NCBI GenBank assembly: GCA_902616905.1
Contig: CACMUP010000011.1
Coordinates: forward strand, 1 to 48,334
Length of the DNA: 48,334 nucleotides
Direction: 5' to 3'
DNA from: an uncultured Bacteroidota bacterium
GTDB lineage: Bacteria > Bacteroidota > Bacteroidia > Flavobacteriales > Flavobacteriaceae
This document shows positions 34,138 to 42,460 of this stretch, in pieces. Made by a program: the position numbers and the translations under genes. Under the pieces are notes generated by a model. That model ran no database searches, was not told the origin of the DNA, and was given only the letters and a program-made list of their open reading frames with translations. Each line of letters begins with the position of its first letter. The first letter of the stretch is position 1.

Positions 34138-34919
34138 ATATTCTTCATAGTTTAATTTTAGGTGAACAGGGAGAAGATTTATTAATACTCCATGGTTTTT
34201 TGGGGATGGGTGATAATTGGAAAACCTATGCTAAACGTTTGACTCCACATGGCTTTAGAGTCCATCTTGTAGATCAAAGAAATCATGGGCGTAGTTTTTG
34301 GGATCCAAAATTCTCTTATTCTAATATGGCACAAGACATTGTTGAGTACTGTAGTTATCACAACTTAAATAATATTATAATTCTGGGTCATTCAATGGGA
34401 GGTAAGGTTGCGATGCATCTTGCATGTTACCATAAACAATTATTGAAGGCATTTATAGTTGCAGATATAGCACCTAAAAAATATGATCCTCACCACCAAC
34501 AGATACTAAATGGTTTGTCAGATTTGGACTTTAATAAAATCTCATCAAGGGCAATGGCTGATGAAAAGTTATCAAATTGGGTTGTCGATGCCTCAACAAG
34601 ACAATTTTTACTCAAGAATCTTTATTGGAAAAAATCAGGGGAATTAGGTTTAAGGGTTAATATTGAGGTTTTGAAAAATTCAAGTGAAGCAATTGGTGAA
34701 GGGCTTGACAAAGATGCTAAATCTAACAAACCATGTTTGTTTTTAAAAGGTCAAAATTCGGATTATATAACCGATAATGATCATTCTATTATAAGGTATC
34801 ATTTTCAAAGTGCCAGCTACTCGATGATAACAAAATCAGGACACTGGCTACATGCTGAAAATCCTGAAGAATTTTTTAGAGTTACATTAACTTGGTTAAA
34901 GGAGACCTCTATTTTATAA
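34134..34919 (+). CDS. Alpha/beta-fold hydrolase (YbfF-like esterase)
   Basis: This is a 261-residue hydrolase of the alpha/beta fold. The oxyanion HG (20-21, ILHGFLGMGDNW), VDQRNHGRS, the nucleophile S87 in LGHSMGGKV and the catalytic His in SGHWLHAENP (H237) are all present. An acid is plausible in KGQNSDYI. The closest pattern is YbfF/YbfK-type thioesterases or carboxylesterases; the natural substrate is unknown. The start is TTG, overlapping the pdxJ stop as TTGA. Starting there gives MNILHSLILGEQGEDLLILHG, which matches homologous N-termini, and no other start precedes the HG motif in a sensible place. It is translationally coupled to pdxJ. Confidence 0.87.
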   Translation: MNILHSLILGEQGEDLLILHGFLGMGDNWKTYAKRLTPHGFRVHLVDQRNHGRSFWDPKFSYSNMAQDIVEYCSYHNLNNIIILGHSMGGKVAMHLACYHKQLLKAFIVADIAPKKYDPHHQQILNGLSDLDFNKISSRAMADEKLSNWVVDASTRQFLLKNLYWKKSGELGLRVNIEVLKNSSEAIGEGLDKDAKSNKPCLFLKGQNSDYITDNDHSIIRYHFQSASYSMITKSGHWLHAENPEEFFRVTLTWLKETSIL

Positions 34920-34978
34920 CATAGCTAACAAAATTGTGATATTTATTTAGCTTTAAGGCTTGTATCTTCTAGTTATCC

Positions 34979-34986
34979 TACTTTTG
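34979..34986 (+). promoter_or_regulatory. -7 box TACTTTTG before the GNAT gene
   Basis: An exact TAnnTTTG lies 15 bases before the ATG at 35002, with a TTG at 34960-34962 (16-base spacer). The TTG that would extend the GNAT frame upstream is this same -33 element, supporting ATG 35002 as the start. Confidence 0.5.
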
Positions 34987-35001
34987 CATCAAAATTTTTC
35001 A

Positions 35002-35490
35002 ATGAAAACAGTTATAAGAAAGGCGAGAAAAAAGGATAGTAGAGCAATTCATAACTTAATTAAAGAATTGGCAATCTTTGAAAAAGAGCCTGATAGTGTA
35101 AAAATATCAGTTTTAGATATTGAAAATCATGGTTTTGGTTCAAAACCTCTTTTTGAATGTATCATTGCTGAAATCAGTTATAAAGTTGTAGGAATGGCAT
35201 TATATTATCCTCGATATTCTACATGGAGAGGCCCTACGTTTCATCTTGAAGACTTAATTGTTTCTGAGAAATACAAAGGAAAAGGGATAGGAACCAAATT
35301 GTATTCTGCATTTATAAGACAATCATACGACGCAGGGGTTCAGCGTATTGAATGGAATGTTCTAAATTGGAATACACCAGCTGTCAATTTTTATGAAAAT
35401 AGTGGTGCTACTGTCTTAAATGAATGGGATACAGTGCAAATGCATCGTTTGGAAATGGGAAAATTTTTAGACTCACTAAAAGAATCTTAA
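35002..35490 (+). CDS. GNAT family N-acetyltransferase
   Basis: This 162-residue acetyltransferase has the spermidine/spermine- or RimI-like GNAT fold. It opens with IRKARKKDSRAIHNLIKELA. The central strand FHLEDLIVSEKYKGKGIGTKL contains the acetyl-CoA-binding R/Q-x-x-G-x-G/A type motif, here KGKGIGT. The end RIEWNVLNWNTPAVNFYENSGA is typical of the thialysine/spermidine (SAT-like) branch. The acceptor is not determined. The ATG at 35002 is preferred over the TTG at 34960. It is followed 6 bases later by the aspartate kinase gene, so the two probably share a transcript. Confidence 0.88.
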   Translation: MKTVIRKARKKDSRAIHNLIKELAIFEKEPDSVKISVLDIENHGFGSKPLFECIIAEISYKVVGMALYYPRYSTWRGPTFHLEDLIVSEKYKGKGIGTKLYSAFIRQSYDAGVQRIEWNVLNWNTPAVNFYENSGATVLNEWDTVQMHRLEMGKFLDSLKES

Positions 35491-35496
35491 TCAAAT

Positions 35497-36747
35497 ATGA
35501 AAGTATTTAAATTTGGTGGAGCATCGGTTAAGGATGCTTTAGGTGTAAAAAATCTTGTATCTGTTATTAAAACAGTTGGTCATAAAGATACATTAGTGGT
35601 AGTGTCTGCTATGGGAAAGACCACTAATGCCCTTGAAAAAATAATTGATGACTACTTTAAAGAAAAAGATAAAACTCCAGAAGAGATTTATCAGCTTAAA
35701 GAATTTCATTTAAACATAATAAAAGATCTTTTTGAAAAAAATAGTTCCGAAATAGAAAAGAGGATACATGAAATTTTTGATGAGTTAATTGGTTTTTTAA
35801 ATTCAAATAAATCTCCCAATTATAGCTTTGTTTATGATCAAGTAGTTAGCTATGGAGAAATATTATCCACAAAAATCATCCACCATTTTATTGAATTTTC
35901 TGGAATAGATAACTTTTGGTTGGACTCTAGAAATTGTATTAAAACAGATGATTATTACCGAGCAGCTAATTTAAATTGGGAATTAACTCAAAAAAATATT
36001 AAACAGCAAGTAGAAAATGATTCTTTAATTATAACACAAGGGTTTATTGGAAGCAACTCAAATAACTTTACTACTACTTTAGGACGTGAAGGATCTGATT
36101 ATTCAGCAGCAATTTTTGCATACGCATTAAATGCAACTTCTGTAACTATTTGGAAAGATGTCCCTGGAGTTTTAAATGGTGATCCTCGTGTATTTCAAAA
36201 CACTCAATTATTGAATCAGATTTCCTATAGAGAAGCAATAGAACTTGCTTTCTACGGTGCTTCTGTGATTCATCCAAAAACTTTGCAACCACTTCAACGT
36301 AAGGAGATACCTCTTTATGTAAAGTCATTTGAAAATCCAATAAAACCTGGTACTGCAGTATCAAAAGGGAAAACTATCGAGCCAAATATACCTTGTTATA
36401 TTGTTAAAAAAAATCAAGTATTATTAAGGCTTTCATCTATTGATTTCTCATTTATTGTGGAGGAAAATATTAGTTATATTTTCAGTATGCTTCATGAATA
36501 TCAAATGCCAGTGGAGCTAATTCAAAATTCTGCTATTAGCTTTTCAGTATGTGTTTATAATAAATATAAACGTCTTGAAGAGTTAGTTCTCGTTTTGCGT
36601 TCTAAATTTAATGTTGAGGTAATCGAAAATGTCGATTTATATACGATAAGACATTTTGATAAAAATGCATCTAAATTTATTAATAGCTTTAAAAAACCAA
36701 TTCTTTTAGAACAAAGAACACAAGAAACAGCCCAATTTCTTATATGA
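35497..36747 (+). CDS. Aspartate kinase (monofunctional)
   Basis: Aspartate kinase phosphorylates L-aspartate, the first step to lysine, threonine and methionine. The 416 residues start with the amino-acid kinase signature KFGGASVKDA. SAMGKTTNALEKII, the aspartate site TLGREGSDYSAAIFAYAL and WKDVPGVLNGDPR follow. A C-terminal regulatory region (about 300-416) contains one clear ACT-like domain (FSMLHEYQMPVELIQNSAISFSV). There is no fused homoserine dehydrogenase, unlike the ThrA type that Flavobacteriaceae also carry, so this is probably the separate lysine-branch or constitutive kinase. The gene overlaps the convergent dehydrogenase gene by 8 bases at the 3' end. Confidence 0.93.
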   Translation: MKVFKFGGASVKDALGVKNLVSVIKTVGHKDTLVVVSAMGKTTNALEKIIDDYFKEKDKTPEEIYQLKEFHLNIIKDLFEKNSSEIEKRIHEIFDELIGFLNSNKSPNYSFVYDQVVSYGEILSTKIIHHFIEFSGIDNFWLDSRNCIKTDDYYRAANLNWELTQKNIKQQVENDSLIITQGFIGSNSNNFTTTLGREGSDYSAAIFAYALNATSVTIWKDVPGVLNGDPRVFQNTQLLNQISYREAIELAFYGASVIHPKTLQPLQRKEIPLYVKSFENPIKPGTAVSKGKTIEPNIPCYIVKKNQVLLRLSSIDFSFIVEENISYIFSMLHEYQMPVELIQNSAISFSVCVYNKYKRLEELVLVLRSKFNVEVIENVDLYTIRHFDKNASKFINSFKKPILLEQRTQETAQFLI

Positions 36748-37693
36748 TTCTTAGATTAAGAATCTTGTTAAGTATGGTTTTGGCCAGTTTTTGATGACTT
36801 TCAACTGTCCAACCACCCACGTGTGGACTTAAAATTACTTGATCAGCTTCTATCAAAAATTTTAATGAATTCATTTCTTTATCAGAATTAAAAACAGAAT
36901 TAAAAGAAGAGGATTCATAGTCTAAAACATCTAATCCAGCTCCGATTATTTTCTTTGATTTTATGGCATCAACTAAATCTTTTGTAACAACAGCTTTACC
37001 TCTAGCAGTATTTATTAACCAAAAAGGATGTTTCATTTTTGAGATAAAATTTTTGTTTATCATTCCTATTGTTTGGTCAGTTTCTGGAACATGGAGACTT
37101 ATTATTTGAGCTTTACTTTGAATTTCATTTATAGAAACTTGTTTCGCAATATTATCTCCCAAGTTTGGTTTAATGTCATTACATAGAATTTCAACATTAT
37201 TAAAACCAGTTAATTTTTTTGCAAAACTTTTACCTGTATTACCATAACCAATTATTCCTACAGTATTACCCTCAATCTCACATCCACGATGAAATTCTCT
37301 AAGCCATAATCCTTTAGAAATGTTTTGGTGCCCAATTCTCAATTTATTCATAATTGAAAGTAACATACCTAAGGCATGTTCACCAACAGCATTTCTATTA
37401 CCTTCAGGGGCAGCAATTAAACTAATGTTTTTGTGCTCAGCATAAGATATATCTATGTTCTCTAAACCCGCTCCTACACGTGCTATAAATTTGAGAGACG
37501 TAGCAAATTCAAGAAATTTTTTATCTATCGGAAATCTACTTCTAATTACAAGTCCCTCATAAAGATTAAGATTTGGGATTAATTTTTCAAGTGGAGTATT
37601 ATATTCAATTACATTTTCAAACCCCATATCTTTTAACCCTTTAATTAAAAGTGGATGATTTTCGTCTACATGAAGTATATGCGGTTTTCTCAT
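36740..37693 (-). CDS. D-2-hydroxyacid dehydrogenase family protein (SerA-like)
   Basis: This is an NAD-dependent 2-hydroxyacid dehydrogenase of 317 residues. The catalytic-domain start is VIRSRFPIDKKFL and FIARVGAGLENID. The nucleotide-binding motif G149-Y-G151-NT-G154 and the catalytic triad R231 (NTARGKAV), E260 (DVLDYESS) and H291 (LSPHVGGWT) are all present. It lacks the C-terminal ACT domain of long SerA enzymes. The substrate could be 3-phosphoglycerate or another 2-hydroxyacid. It is the last gene of the minus-strand operon, sharing one base with mgtE, and overlaps aspartate kinase 3' to 3'. Confidence 0.9.
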   Translation of the reverse strand: MRKPHILHVDENHPLLIKGLKDMGFENVIEYNTPLEKLIPNLNLYEGLVIRSRFPIDKKFLEFATSLKFIARVGAGLENIDISYAEHKNISLIAAPEGNRNAVGEHALGMLLSIMNKLRIGHQNISKGLWLREFHRGCEIEGNTVGIIGYGNTGKSFAKKLTGFNNVEILCNDIKPNLGDNIAKQVSINEIQSKAQIISLHVPETDQTIGMINKNFISKMKHPFWLINTARGKAVVTKDLVDAIKSKKIIGAGLDVLDYESSSFNSVFNSDKEMNSLKFLIEADQVILSPHVGGWTVESHQKLAKTILNKILNLRII

Positions 37694-39051
37694 TAAAAAC
37701 CTAAAATAAGTTTTGCAATATAAAAGAATAGGAAAATACCAAAGATATCATTTGCGGTTGTTATAAAAGGACCAGTAGCTATAGCAGGGTCAATTCCTTG
37801 TTTATTTAAAACTATAGGAACAAAAGTTCCTACAAGAGCCGCTACAACTATAACTAACATCATCGATCCTGCTATGGTTGCACTTACTAAAAATGATTGA
37901 TTGATAATTTGTCCAAAAATTAGAATGATAATTGCTAGTGAAAATCCATTTATAAGGCTTAATCCTATTTCTTTTACTAAACGATTGAAAAGAGAACCTT
38001 TAACAACATCATTTGCAATTCCTTGTACAATAATTGCTGAAGATTGAACCCCTACATTTCCGGCCATAGCAGCAATTAGTGGGGTATAAAAAAATAAATT
38101 TCGAATTGTGGGCTCTTCCATGATTGTTTCAAAATCTTGGAGTATAAAGACACTTCCTAAACCACCTAGTAGCCCTAGAAATAACCAAGGTAGTCTTGCT
38201 TTAACAAGATCAAATATTTTATCATCGGCTTCAACATCGGCGGAAATCCCAGCAGCTAATTGATAATCTTTATCCGCTTCTTCTTTAATCACATCTACAA
38301 TATCATCAATAGTGATACGACCCAAAAGTTCTTTACTATCATTGACTACTGGAATAGCTTCCAAGTCATACTTTGACATTATTTTAGCCACTTCTTCATT
38401 TTCTTGATCGACGGTTACATAATCTACCTTTGGAATATAAATATCTTTTACTTTAGCTTTAGAATTGGCTGTAATCAGATCTTTTAGCGAGAGCCTCCCT
38501 TTAAGTTTATTATTTTTATCAACCACATATATTGAGTGCACACGAGTAACATTTTCAGCTTGAGCTCTCATTTCATTAAGACATTTTAATACGCTAAGGT
38601 CTTCATTTACTTTGACTAGTTCTTTTGCCATTAGTCCCCCTGCTGTGTTTTCATCATACTTTAAAAGATCCCTGATATCACTTACGTGCTCATCATCTGC
38701 AATCTGCGACATTACTTTTTCTTGCCTTTCGGCGGGTAGTTCCAATATAATATCCGTGGCATCATCAGTATCCAATTCCAAAACTTCTTTGGCAATTTCT
38801 TTTGCTGAAAGCTGTTCTAAAATTCCTTCTCTGATATCAGGATCTACTTCTGCGAGAGCATCTGCAGTTTTATCACTACCTAATAATTTTATAAGATAGG
38901 TTGCTTCTTCTAATGAAATGGCTTCTATAATTTCTCCTAGATCAGCATAGTGAGCTGATTTGAGTTTTGATTTTATACGGGTTTTGTTTCCCTTTGCAAT
39001 AAGGTCTTTTATTTCATTTATAAAATCGGAATTAATTTGAAATGTTGCCAT
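37693..39051 (-). CDS. mgtE: Magnesium transporter MgtE
   Basis: MgtE is a Mg2+-gated magnesium channel of the inner membrane. From the ATG giving MATFQINSDFINE the protein has 452 residues (family about 450). It has an N-terminal superhelical MgtE_N domain (about 20-125, with DADLGEII-like ALAEVDPDIREGILEQL) and a pair of CBS domains (about 130-250). Five membrane helices (about 290-450) follow, with the conserved TPLIAAMAGNVGVQSSAIIVQGI pore region and a Mg-binding DPAIATGPF. A longer frame from 39114 would run 83 bases into rsmA and is rejected. The gene overlaps rsmA by 20 bases and the downstream dehydrogenase by one. Confidence 0.95.
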   Translation of the reverse strand: MATFQINSDFINEIKDLIAKGNKTRIKSKLKSAHYADLGEIIEAISLEEATYLIKLLGSDKTADALAEVDPDIREGILEQLSAKEIAKEVLELDTDDATDIILELPAERQEKVMSQIADDEHVSDIRDLLKYDENTAGGLMAKELVKVNEDLSVLKCLNEMRAQAENVTRVHSIYVVDKNNKLKGRLSLKDLITANSKAKVKDIYIPKVDYVTVDQENEEVAKIMSKYDLEAIPVVNDSKELLGRITIDDIVDVIKEEADKDYQLAAGISADVEADDKIFDLVKARLPWLFLGLLGGLGSVFILQDFETIMEEPTIRNLFFYTPLIAAMAGNVGVQSSAIIVQGIANDVVKGSLFNRLVKEIGLSLINGFSLAIIILIFGQIINQSFLVSATIAGSMMLVIVVAALVGTFVPIVLNKQGIDPAIATGPFITTANDIFGIFLFFYIAKLILGF

Positions 39052-39817
39052 TGCCAATCCTTTTTGCAAGTTGGACGAAGTCCTTTCCTGAGAGCATCTC
39101 TGGACGTTTGTCAAAGATACTATCTTCTCTTAACATTTCATGTATATTCAATTTTTTTAAACTATTTCTAAGAGTTTTGCGCCTTTGTTGAAAACTTAAT
39201 TTAACGATTTTAAAGAGTAACTTTTCATCACAATCTAGGTTTAAATTTTCTTTCCTTTCCAACTTAATTACAGCAGAAACAACTTTAGGTTTTGGTCTAA
39301 ATACCTCAGGGGGAACTTCAAAAAGTAGTTTTGTTTCATAAAATAATTGAGTTAGTACCGAAAGTATTCCATATTTTTTAGAGCCAGGAGATTCACAAAT
39401 TCTCTCTGCAACTTCTTTTTGAAACATTCCTGAAAAAAAAGGGATTTGATTTCTGTGTTCTAAAGTTTTAAAAATAATTTGAGTGGAGATATTGTAAGGA
39501 AAATTTCCAATTATAGCAAGGGGCTCAGATCCAAGTGTCTTTTCAATATCTAATTTTAAAAAATCACCCTCTATGAGATTGAAAACCTTTTCTTTATAAT
39601 GTTTTTTAAGATAAGCTGCTGAATCTGAATCAATTTCAATAAGATTAAGATCTTTAGTTTTTTCAATTAAAAATTGAGTAAGCACTCCCATTCCTGGTCC
39701 TATCTCTACAACTTTATTATAATTCTCAAAGGTTAATGTTTCAGAAATTTTACGAGCAATATTTAAATCCTTTAAAAAGTGTTGGCCTAAATTTTTTTTT
39801 GCTCTTACTGATTTCAT
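39032..39817 (-). CDS. rsmA: 16S rRNA (adenine1518-N6/adenine1519-N6)-dimethyltransferase
   Basis: RsmA/KsgA dimethylates the two adjacent adenines in the 3' terminal helix of 16S rRNA late in small-subunit assembly. The 261 residues have KKNLGQHFLKD (RNA-binding start), SAM motif I VVEIGPGMGVLTQFLI and acidic IEIDSD. The catalytic motif IV is GNFPYNIST. VPPEVFRPKPKVVSAVIKL and FQQRRKTLRNSLK follow. Length matches the family. It overlaps DUF4286 by 4 bases (ATGA type) and mgtE by 20 bases. Confidence 0.97.
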   Translation of the reverse strand: MKSVRAKKNLGQHFLKDLNIARKISETLTFENYNKVVEIGPGMGVLTQFLIEKTKDLNLIEIDSDSAAYLKKHYKEKVFNLIEGDFLKLDIEKTLGSEPLAIIGNFPYNISTQIIFKTLEHRNQIPFFSGMFQKEVAERICESPGSKKYGILSVLTQLFYETKLLFEVPPEVFRPKPKVVSAVIKLERKENLNLDCDEKLLFKIVKLSFQQRRKTLRNSLKKLNIHEMLREDSIFDKRPEMLSGKDFVQLAKRIGNGNISN

Positions 39818-40125
39818 GGTTGTTGTCCAATTAACTCAAGTTCAATTCTAAATGATAAGATAGGATCTCCAAATTTATTTACATCGTCCTCTCTAAGTTT
39901 AGCTGCAAAACAATTTTGATAATGCTTTAAAGACTTTTTATCATAACTGTTATGTGGAGCTGTGTAGCTGACTCCTTTTACATTTTTGCTAATAATCTTA
40001 AATATTTTGGCAGCTTTAAACTTTTTTGTTGCTAGCATTTCCGGTAGATGTTTTTCTTTTATCCAATTTAGCCAACTTTTTTCTACAGATGATTCTACAT
40101 GGGAGGTAACATTGTATATTACCAT
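39814..40125 (-). CDS. DUF4286 family protein
   Basis: This is a small cytoplasmic protein of 103 residues with a ferredoxin-like, dimeric alpha/beta-barrel type pattern. It reads MVIYNVTSHVESSVEKSW, then LNWIKEKHLPEMLATKKFKAAKIFKI, and ends ILSFRIELELIGQQ. The sequence and its place between serS and rsmA match the DUF4286 family found in Bacteroidota. No function is known. It begins one base after the serS stop and overlaps rsmA by 4 bases, so it is made together with these translation genes. Confidence 0.85.
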   Translation of the reverse strand: MVIYNVTSHVESSVEKSWLNWIKEKHLPEMLATKKFKAAKIFKIISKNVKGVSYTAPHNSYDKKSLKHYQNCFAAKLREDDVNKFGDPILSFRIELELIGQQP

Positions 40126-40126
40126 C

Positions 40127-41398
40127 TTAATTTATTAAATCAAAACCTGTGTAGGGGACTAGTACTTCTGGAATTTTAATCCCCTGTACAGTTTGAAAGT
40201 TTTCTATTAAACCTGCAATTACTCTTGGCAAGGCAAGGGAACTTCCGTTTAAAGTATGAACACTTTGTTTTTTCCCTTCTTTATCCTTATATCTTAATTG
40301 TAAACGTTCAGCTTGAAAGCTGTTAAATGTAGATACTGAACTTATTTCCAGCCAACGTTTTTGAGCAGTAGAAAATACCTCAAAATCATATGTTAAAGCA
40401 GAGGTAAAACCTAAATCACCACCACATAGTTTTAAAACACGATACGGAAGACCCAGATCATTTAATATAGATTTTACATGATCCACCATGCTATCTAAAG
40501 CATTCATTGCATTTTGAGGTTCTTCAATTCTAACGATTTCAACTTTGTCAAATTGATGTAATCTGTTTAATCCTCTAACATGTGCTCCATAACTTCCAGC
40601 TTCTCTTCTATAACAAGGAGTATAACCGGTAAGTGCTATAGGAAGCTCTGACACATTTAGTAAAGAATTTCTGTAAAGGTTGGTTATTGGTACTTCAGCT
40701 GTTGGGATTAGGTATAAATTATCGTTTTGAATATGATACATTTGTCCCTCTTTATCTGGAAGTTGACCGGTACCAAATCCAGAATCTTCATTTACTAGAT
40801 GAGGAACTTGAACTTCTTTATATCCAGCTGCTGTATTGCGATCCAAAAAAAAATTGATAAGACCACGTTGTAATCTTGCACCTTTGCCTTTGTATACTGG
40901 GAAACCTGCTCCTGTGATTTTATTACCTAATTCAAAATCAATAAGATCGTATTTACTAGCTAAATCCCAGTGACACAGCGCATTTGAATCTAGTCTTGGA
41001 ATTTCTCCAGCTCTAAAAACTTCTTCATTATCTTCTTCAGTGTTTCCAGCTTGAACACTTTTATCAGGAATATTTGGAATTTGAGTTCTCAATTCTAGCA
41101 ACTCAGAAGAGATTTTTTTTAATTGTTCTTGTAATTGTGTTGTTAGCTCTTTAGCTTGAATACTTGTTTCTTTAAGTACATTGGCTTTTTCTGTTTCCCC
41201 TGACTTAAATAAATTTCCAATTTCTTTTGCTATCTGATTTGAATCAGATAAGCGAGAATCTAATTTTGTTTGAATACTTCTTCTTCGTTCATCCAAATCA
41301 ATAATTTGGTCAATAAGTTCAACAGATTTAAACCCTCTTTTCTCAAGACCTTCTAGAACAGAACTTTTATTTTCTCTAATGTATTGCAGTGCAAGCAT
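40127..41398 (-). CDS. serS: Seryl-tRNA synthetase
   Basis: SerS charges tRNA-Ser with serine. The 423 residues have an N-terminal tRNA-binding coiled coil (about 1-105) and a class II catalytic core. Core marks are PHLVNEDSGFGTGQLPD and the serine-binding TAEVPITN. Motif 2 lies in YRREAGSYGAHVRGLNRLHQFDKVEIV. The LEISSVSTFNSFQAERLQLRY segment and motif 3 TLNGSSLALPRVIAGLIEN are also present. Length is normal (about 420-430). A -7 box lies 17 bases upstream; ribF ends 31 bases before the start. Confidence 0.97.
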   Translation of the reverse strand: MLALQYIRENKSSVLEGLEKRGFKSVELIDQIIDLDERRRSIQTKLDSRLSDSNQIAKEIGNLFKSGETEKANVLKETSIQAKELTTQLQEQLKKISSELLELRTQIPNIPDKSVQAGNTEEDNEEVFRAGEIPRLDSNALCHWDLASKYDLIDFELGNKITGAGFPVYKGKGARLQRGLINFFLDRNTAAGYKEVQVPHLVNEDSGFGTGQLPDKEGQMYHIQNDNLYLIPTAEVPITNLYRNSLLNVSELPIALTGYTPCYRREAGSYGAHVRGLNRLHQFDKVEIVRIEEPQNAMNALDSMVDHVKSILNDLGLPYRVLKLCGGDLGFTSALTYDFEVFSTAQKRWLEISSVSTFNSFQAERLQLRYKDKEGKKQSVHTLNGSSLALPRVIAGLIENFQTVQGIKIPEVLVPYTGFDLIN

Positions 41399-41414
41399 GA
41401 AATATCATTTGTGC

Positions 41415-41422
41415 AAAAATAA
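41415..41422 (-). promoter_or_regulatory. -7 box TATTTTTG before serS
   Basis: On the minus strand, TATTTTTG fits TAnnTTTG and ends 16 bases before the serS ATG. It would give serS and downstream genes a promoter separate from that of ribF. No TTG is found at the -33 distance. Confidence 0.42.
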
Positions 41423-41429
41423 AGTAATT

Positions 41430-42368
41430 TTATAATGGCTGGAGACTACTTATGATTCTTTTACAATTTTCTTGGTCTTTTAAAAGTTGTTTTTTTAATT
41501 CATCTAAGGAATTAAACTTTTTCTCATCTCTAATTTTTTTAAGAAAACATACCTTTATAAGGTCATCGTAAATACTTTTATTAAAATCAAAAATATGAAC
41601 TTCTTGCGTTTGTTTATTACCATTAATGGTGGGTCTATTTCCAATATTCATCATTCCTAGATAATCATTTTCATTGTAGCGAGCCCTAACCAGATAGACT
41701 CCTATATTAGGAATAAGTTTATACTGTTCATCAACTTTTAAATTAGCAGTAGGAAAACCAATTGTTCTTCCCAGACCATCGCCTTTTATTACCTTTCCAT
41801 TTAGTTCATATGGACGACCTAAAAACTTTTTTACTTTTTCAAATTCACTATTTTTTATAGCTTCCCTTATCTTGGTTGAGCTCACTGTAATTGAAGAAAT
41901 ATCTTGAGCTGGAATTATAATTACTTCAAAATCATACATTTTTCCAAATTCTACAAGATCTTCAACAGTAGCTTCCCTATTTTTTCCAAAACGGTGATCG
42001 TAACCAATATAAAGAGAAGAAATCCCTAGTTGACCTACAAGTATGTCTCTTGTAAACTTTGAAGCGGTAAGTCTAGAAAAATCTTTAGAAAAAGGATGGA
42101 CAATTAAATTATTTATACCTAAACTTTTTAGAATTCTCTCTTTTTCTTTTTGAGTATCAATTAATTTAATACTTGTTTCTTTTTGCAAAATCATCCTAGG
42201 ATGAGGAAAAAAAGTAAGAAGATTCGCTTGTAGATTTTTTTCTCTGGCATGACTAACCAATGAGCGAATAATTTTTTGATGTCCTACGTGAACACCATCA
42301 AAGGTTCCAATGGTTAAAATAGATTTGGTAGAGTAGGAGTAGTTTTCAATTCCGTGAAAAACCTTCAT
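41430..42368 (-). CDS. ribF: Bifunctional riboflavin kinase/FAD synthetase
   Basis: RibF phosphorylates riboflavin to FMN and then adenylylates it to FAD. The 312 residues begin with the FAD synthetase domain: LTIGTFDGVHVGHQKII (nucleotidyl-transfer HxGH-like), FFPHPRMIL and IGYDHRFGKNREA, about 1-180. The riboflavin kinase domain follows (about 185-310), with GDGLGRTIGFPTANL and MMNIGNRPTINGN plus the acidic EVHIFDFN. Length and motifs are those of the standard bifunctional enzyme. It is upstream of serS on the same strand and divergent from the metalloprotease gene. A -7 box lies 28 bases upstream. Confidence 0.96.
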   Translation of the reverse strand: MKVFHGIENYSYSTKSILTIGTFDGVHVGHQKIIRSLVSHAREKNLQANLLTFFPHPRMILQKETSIKLIDTQKEKERILKSLGINNLIVHPFSKDFSRLTASKFTRDILVGQLGISSLYIGYDHRFGKNREATVEDLVEFGKMYDFEVIIIPAQDISSITVSSTKIREAIKNSEFEKVKKFLGRPYELNGKVIKGDGLGRTIGFPTANLKVDEQYKLIPNIGVYLVRARYNENDYLGMMNIGNRPTINGNKQTQEVHIFDFNKSIYDDLIKVCFLKKIRDEKKFNSLDELKKQLLKDQENCKRIISSLQPL

Positions 42369-42395
42369 TCAAAAAACGTCTTCTTTTTTGCCTTA

Positions 42396-42403
42396 CAAAA
42401 GTA
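42396..42403 (-). promoter_or_regulatory. -7 box TACTTTTG before ribF
   Basis: On the minus strand, TACTTTTG fits TAnnTTTG and ends 27 bases before the ribF ATG. No TTG is found at the expected -33 distance. It lies in the 92-base divergent gap shared with the metalloprotease gene. Confidence 0.45.
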
Positions 42404-42460
42404 CATTAATATAAGTTACAGAAGAATTAGTTTGATTATTTTTAACCAACACTTGAACGG

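Noticed and set aside
39052-39114. A longer MgtE start at 39114
   Set aside because: It would add 21 residues read from inside rsmA with no similarity to MgtE N-termini; the ATG at 39051 fits the family.
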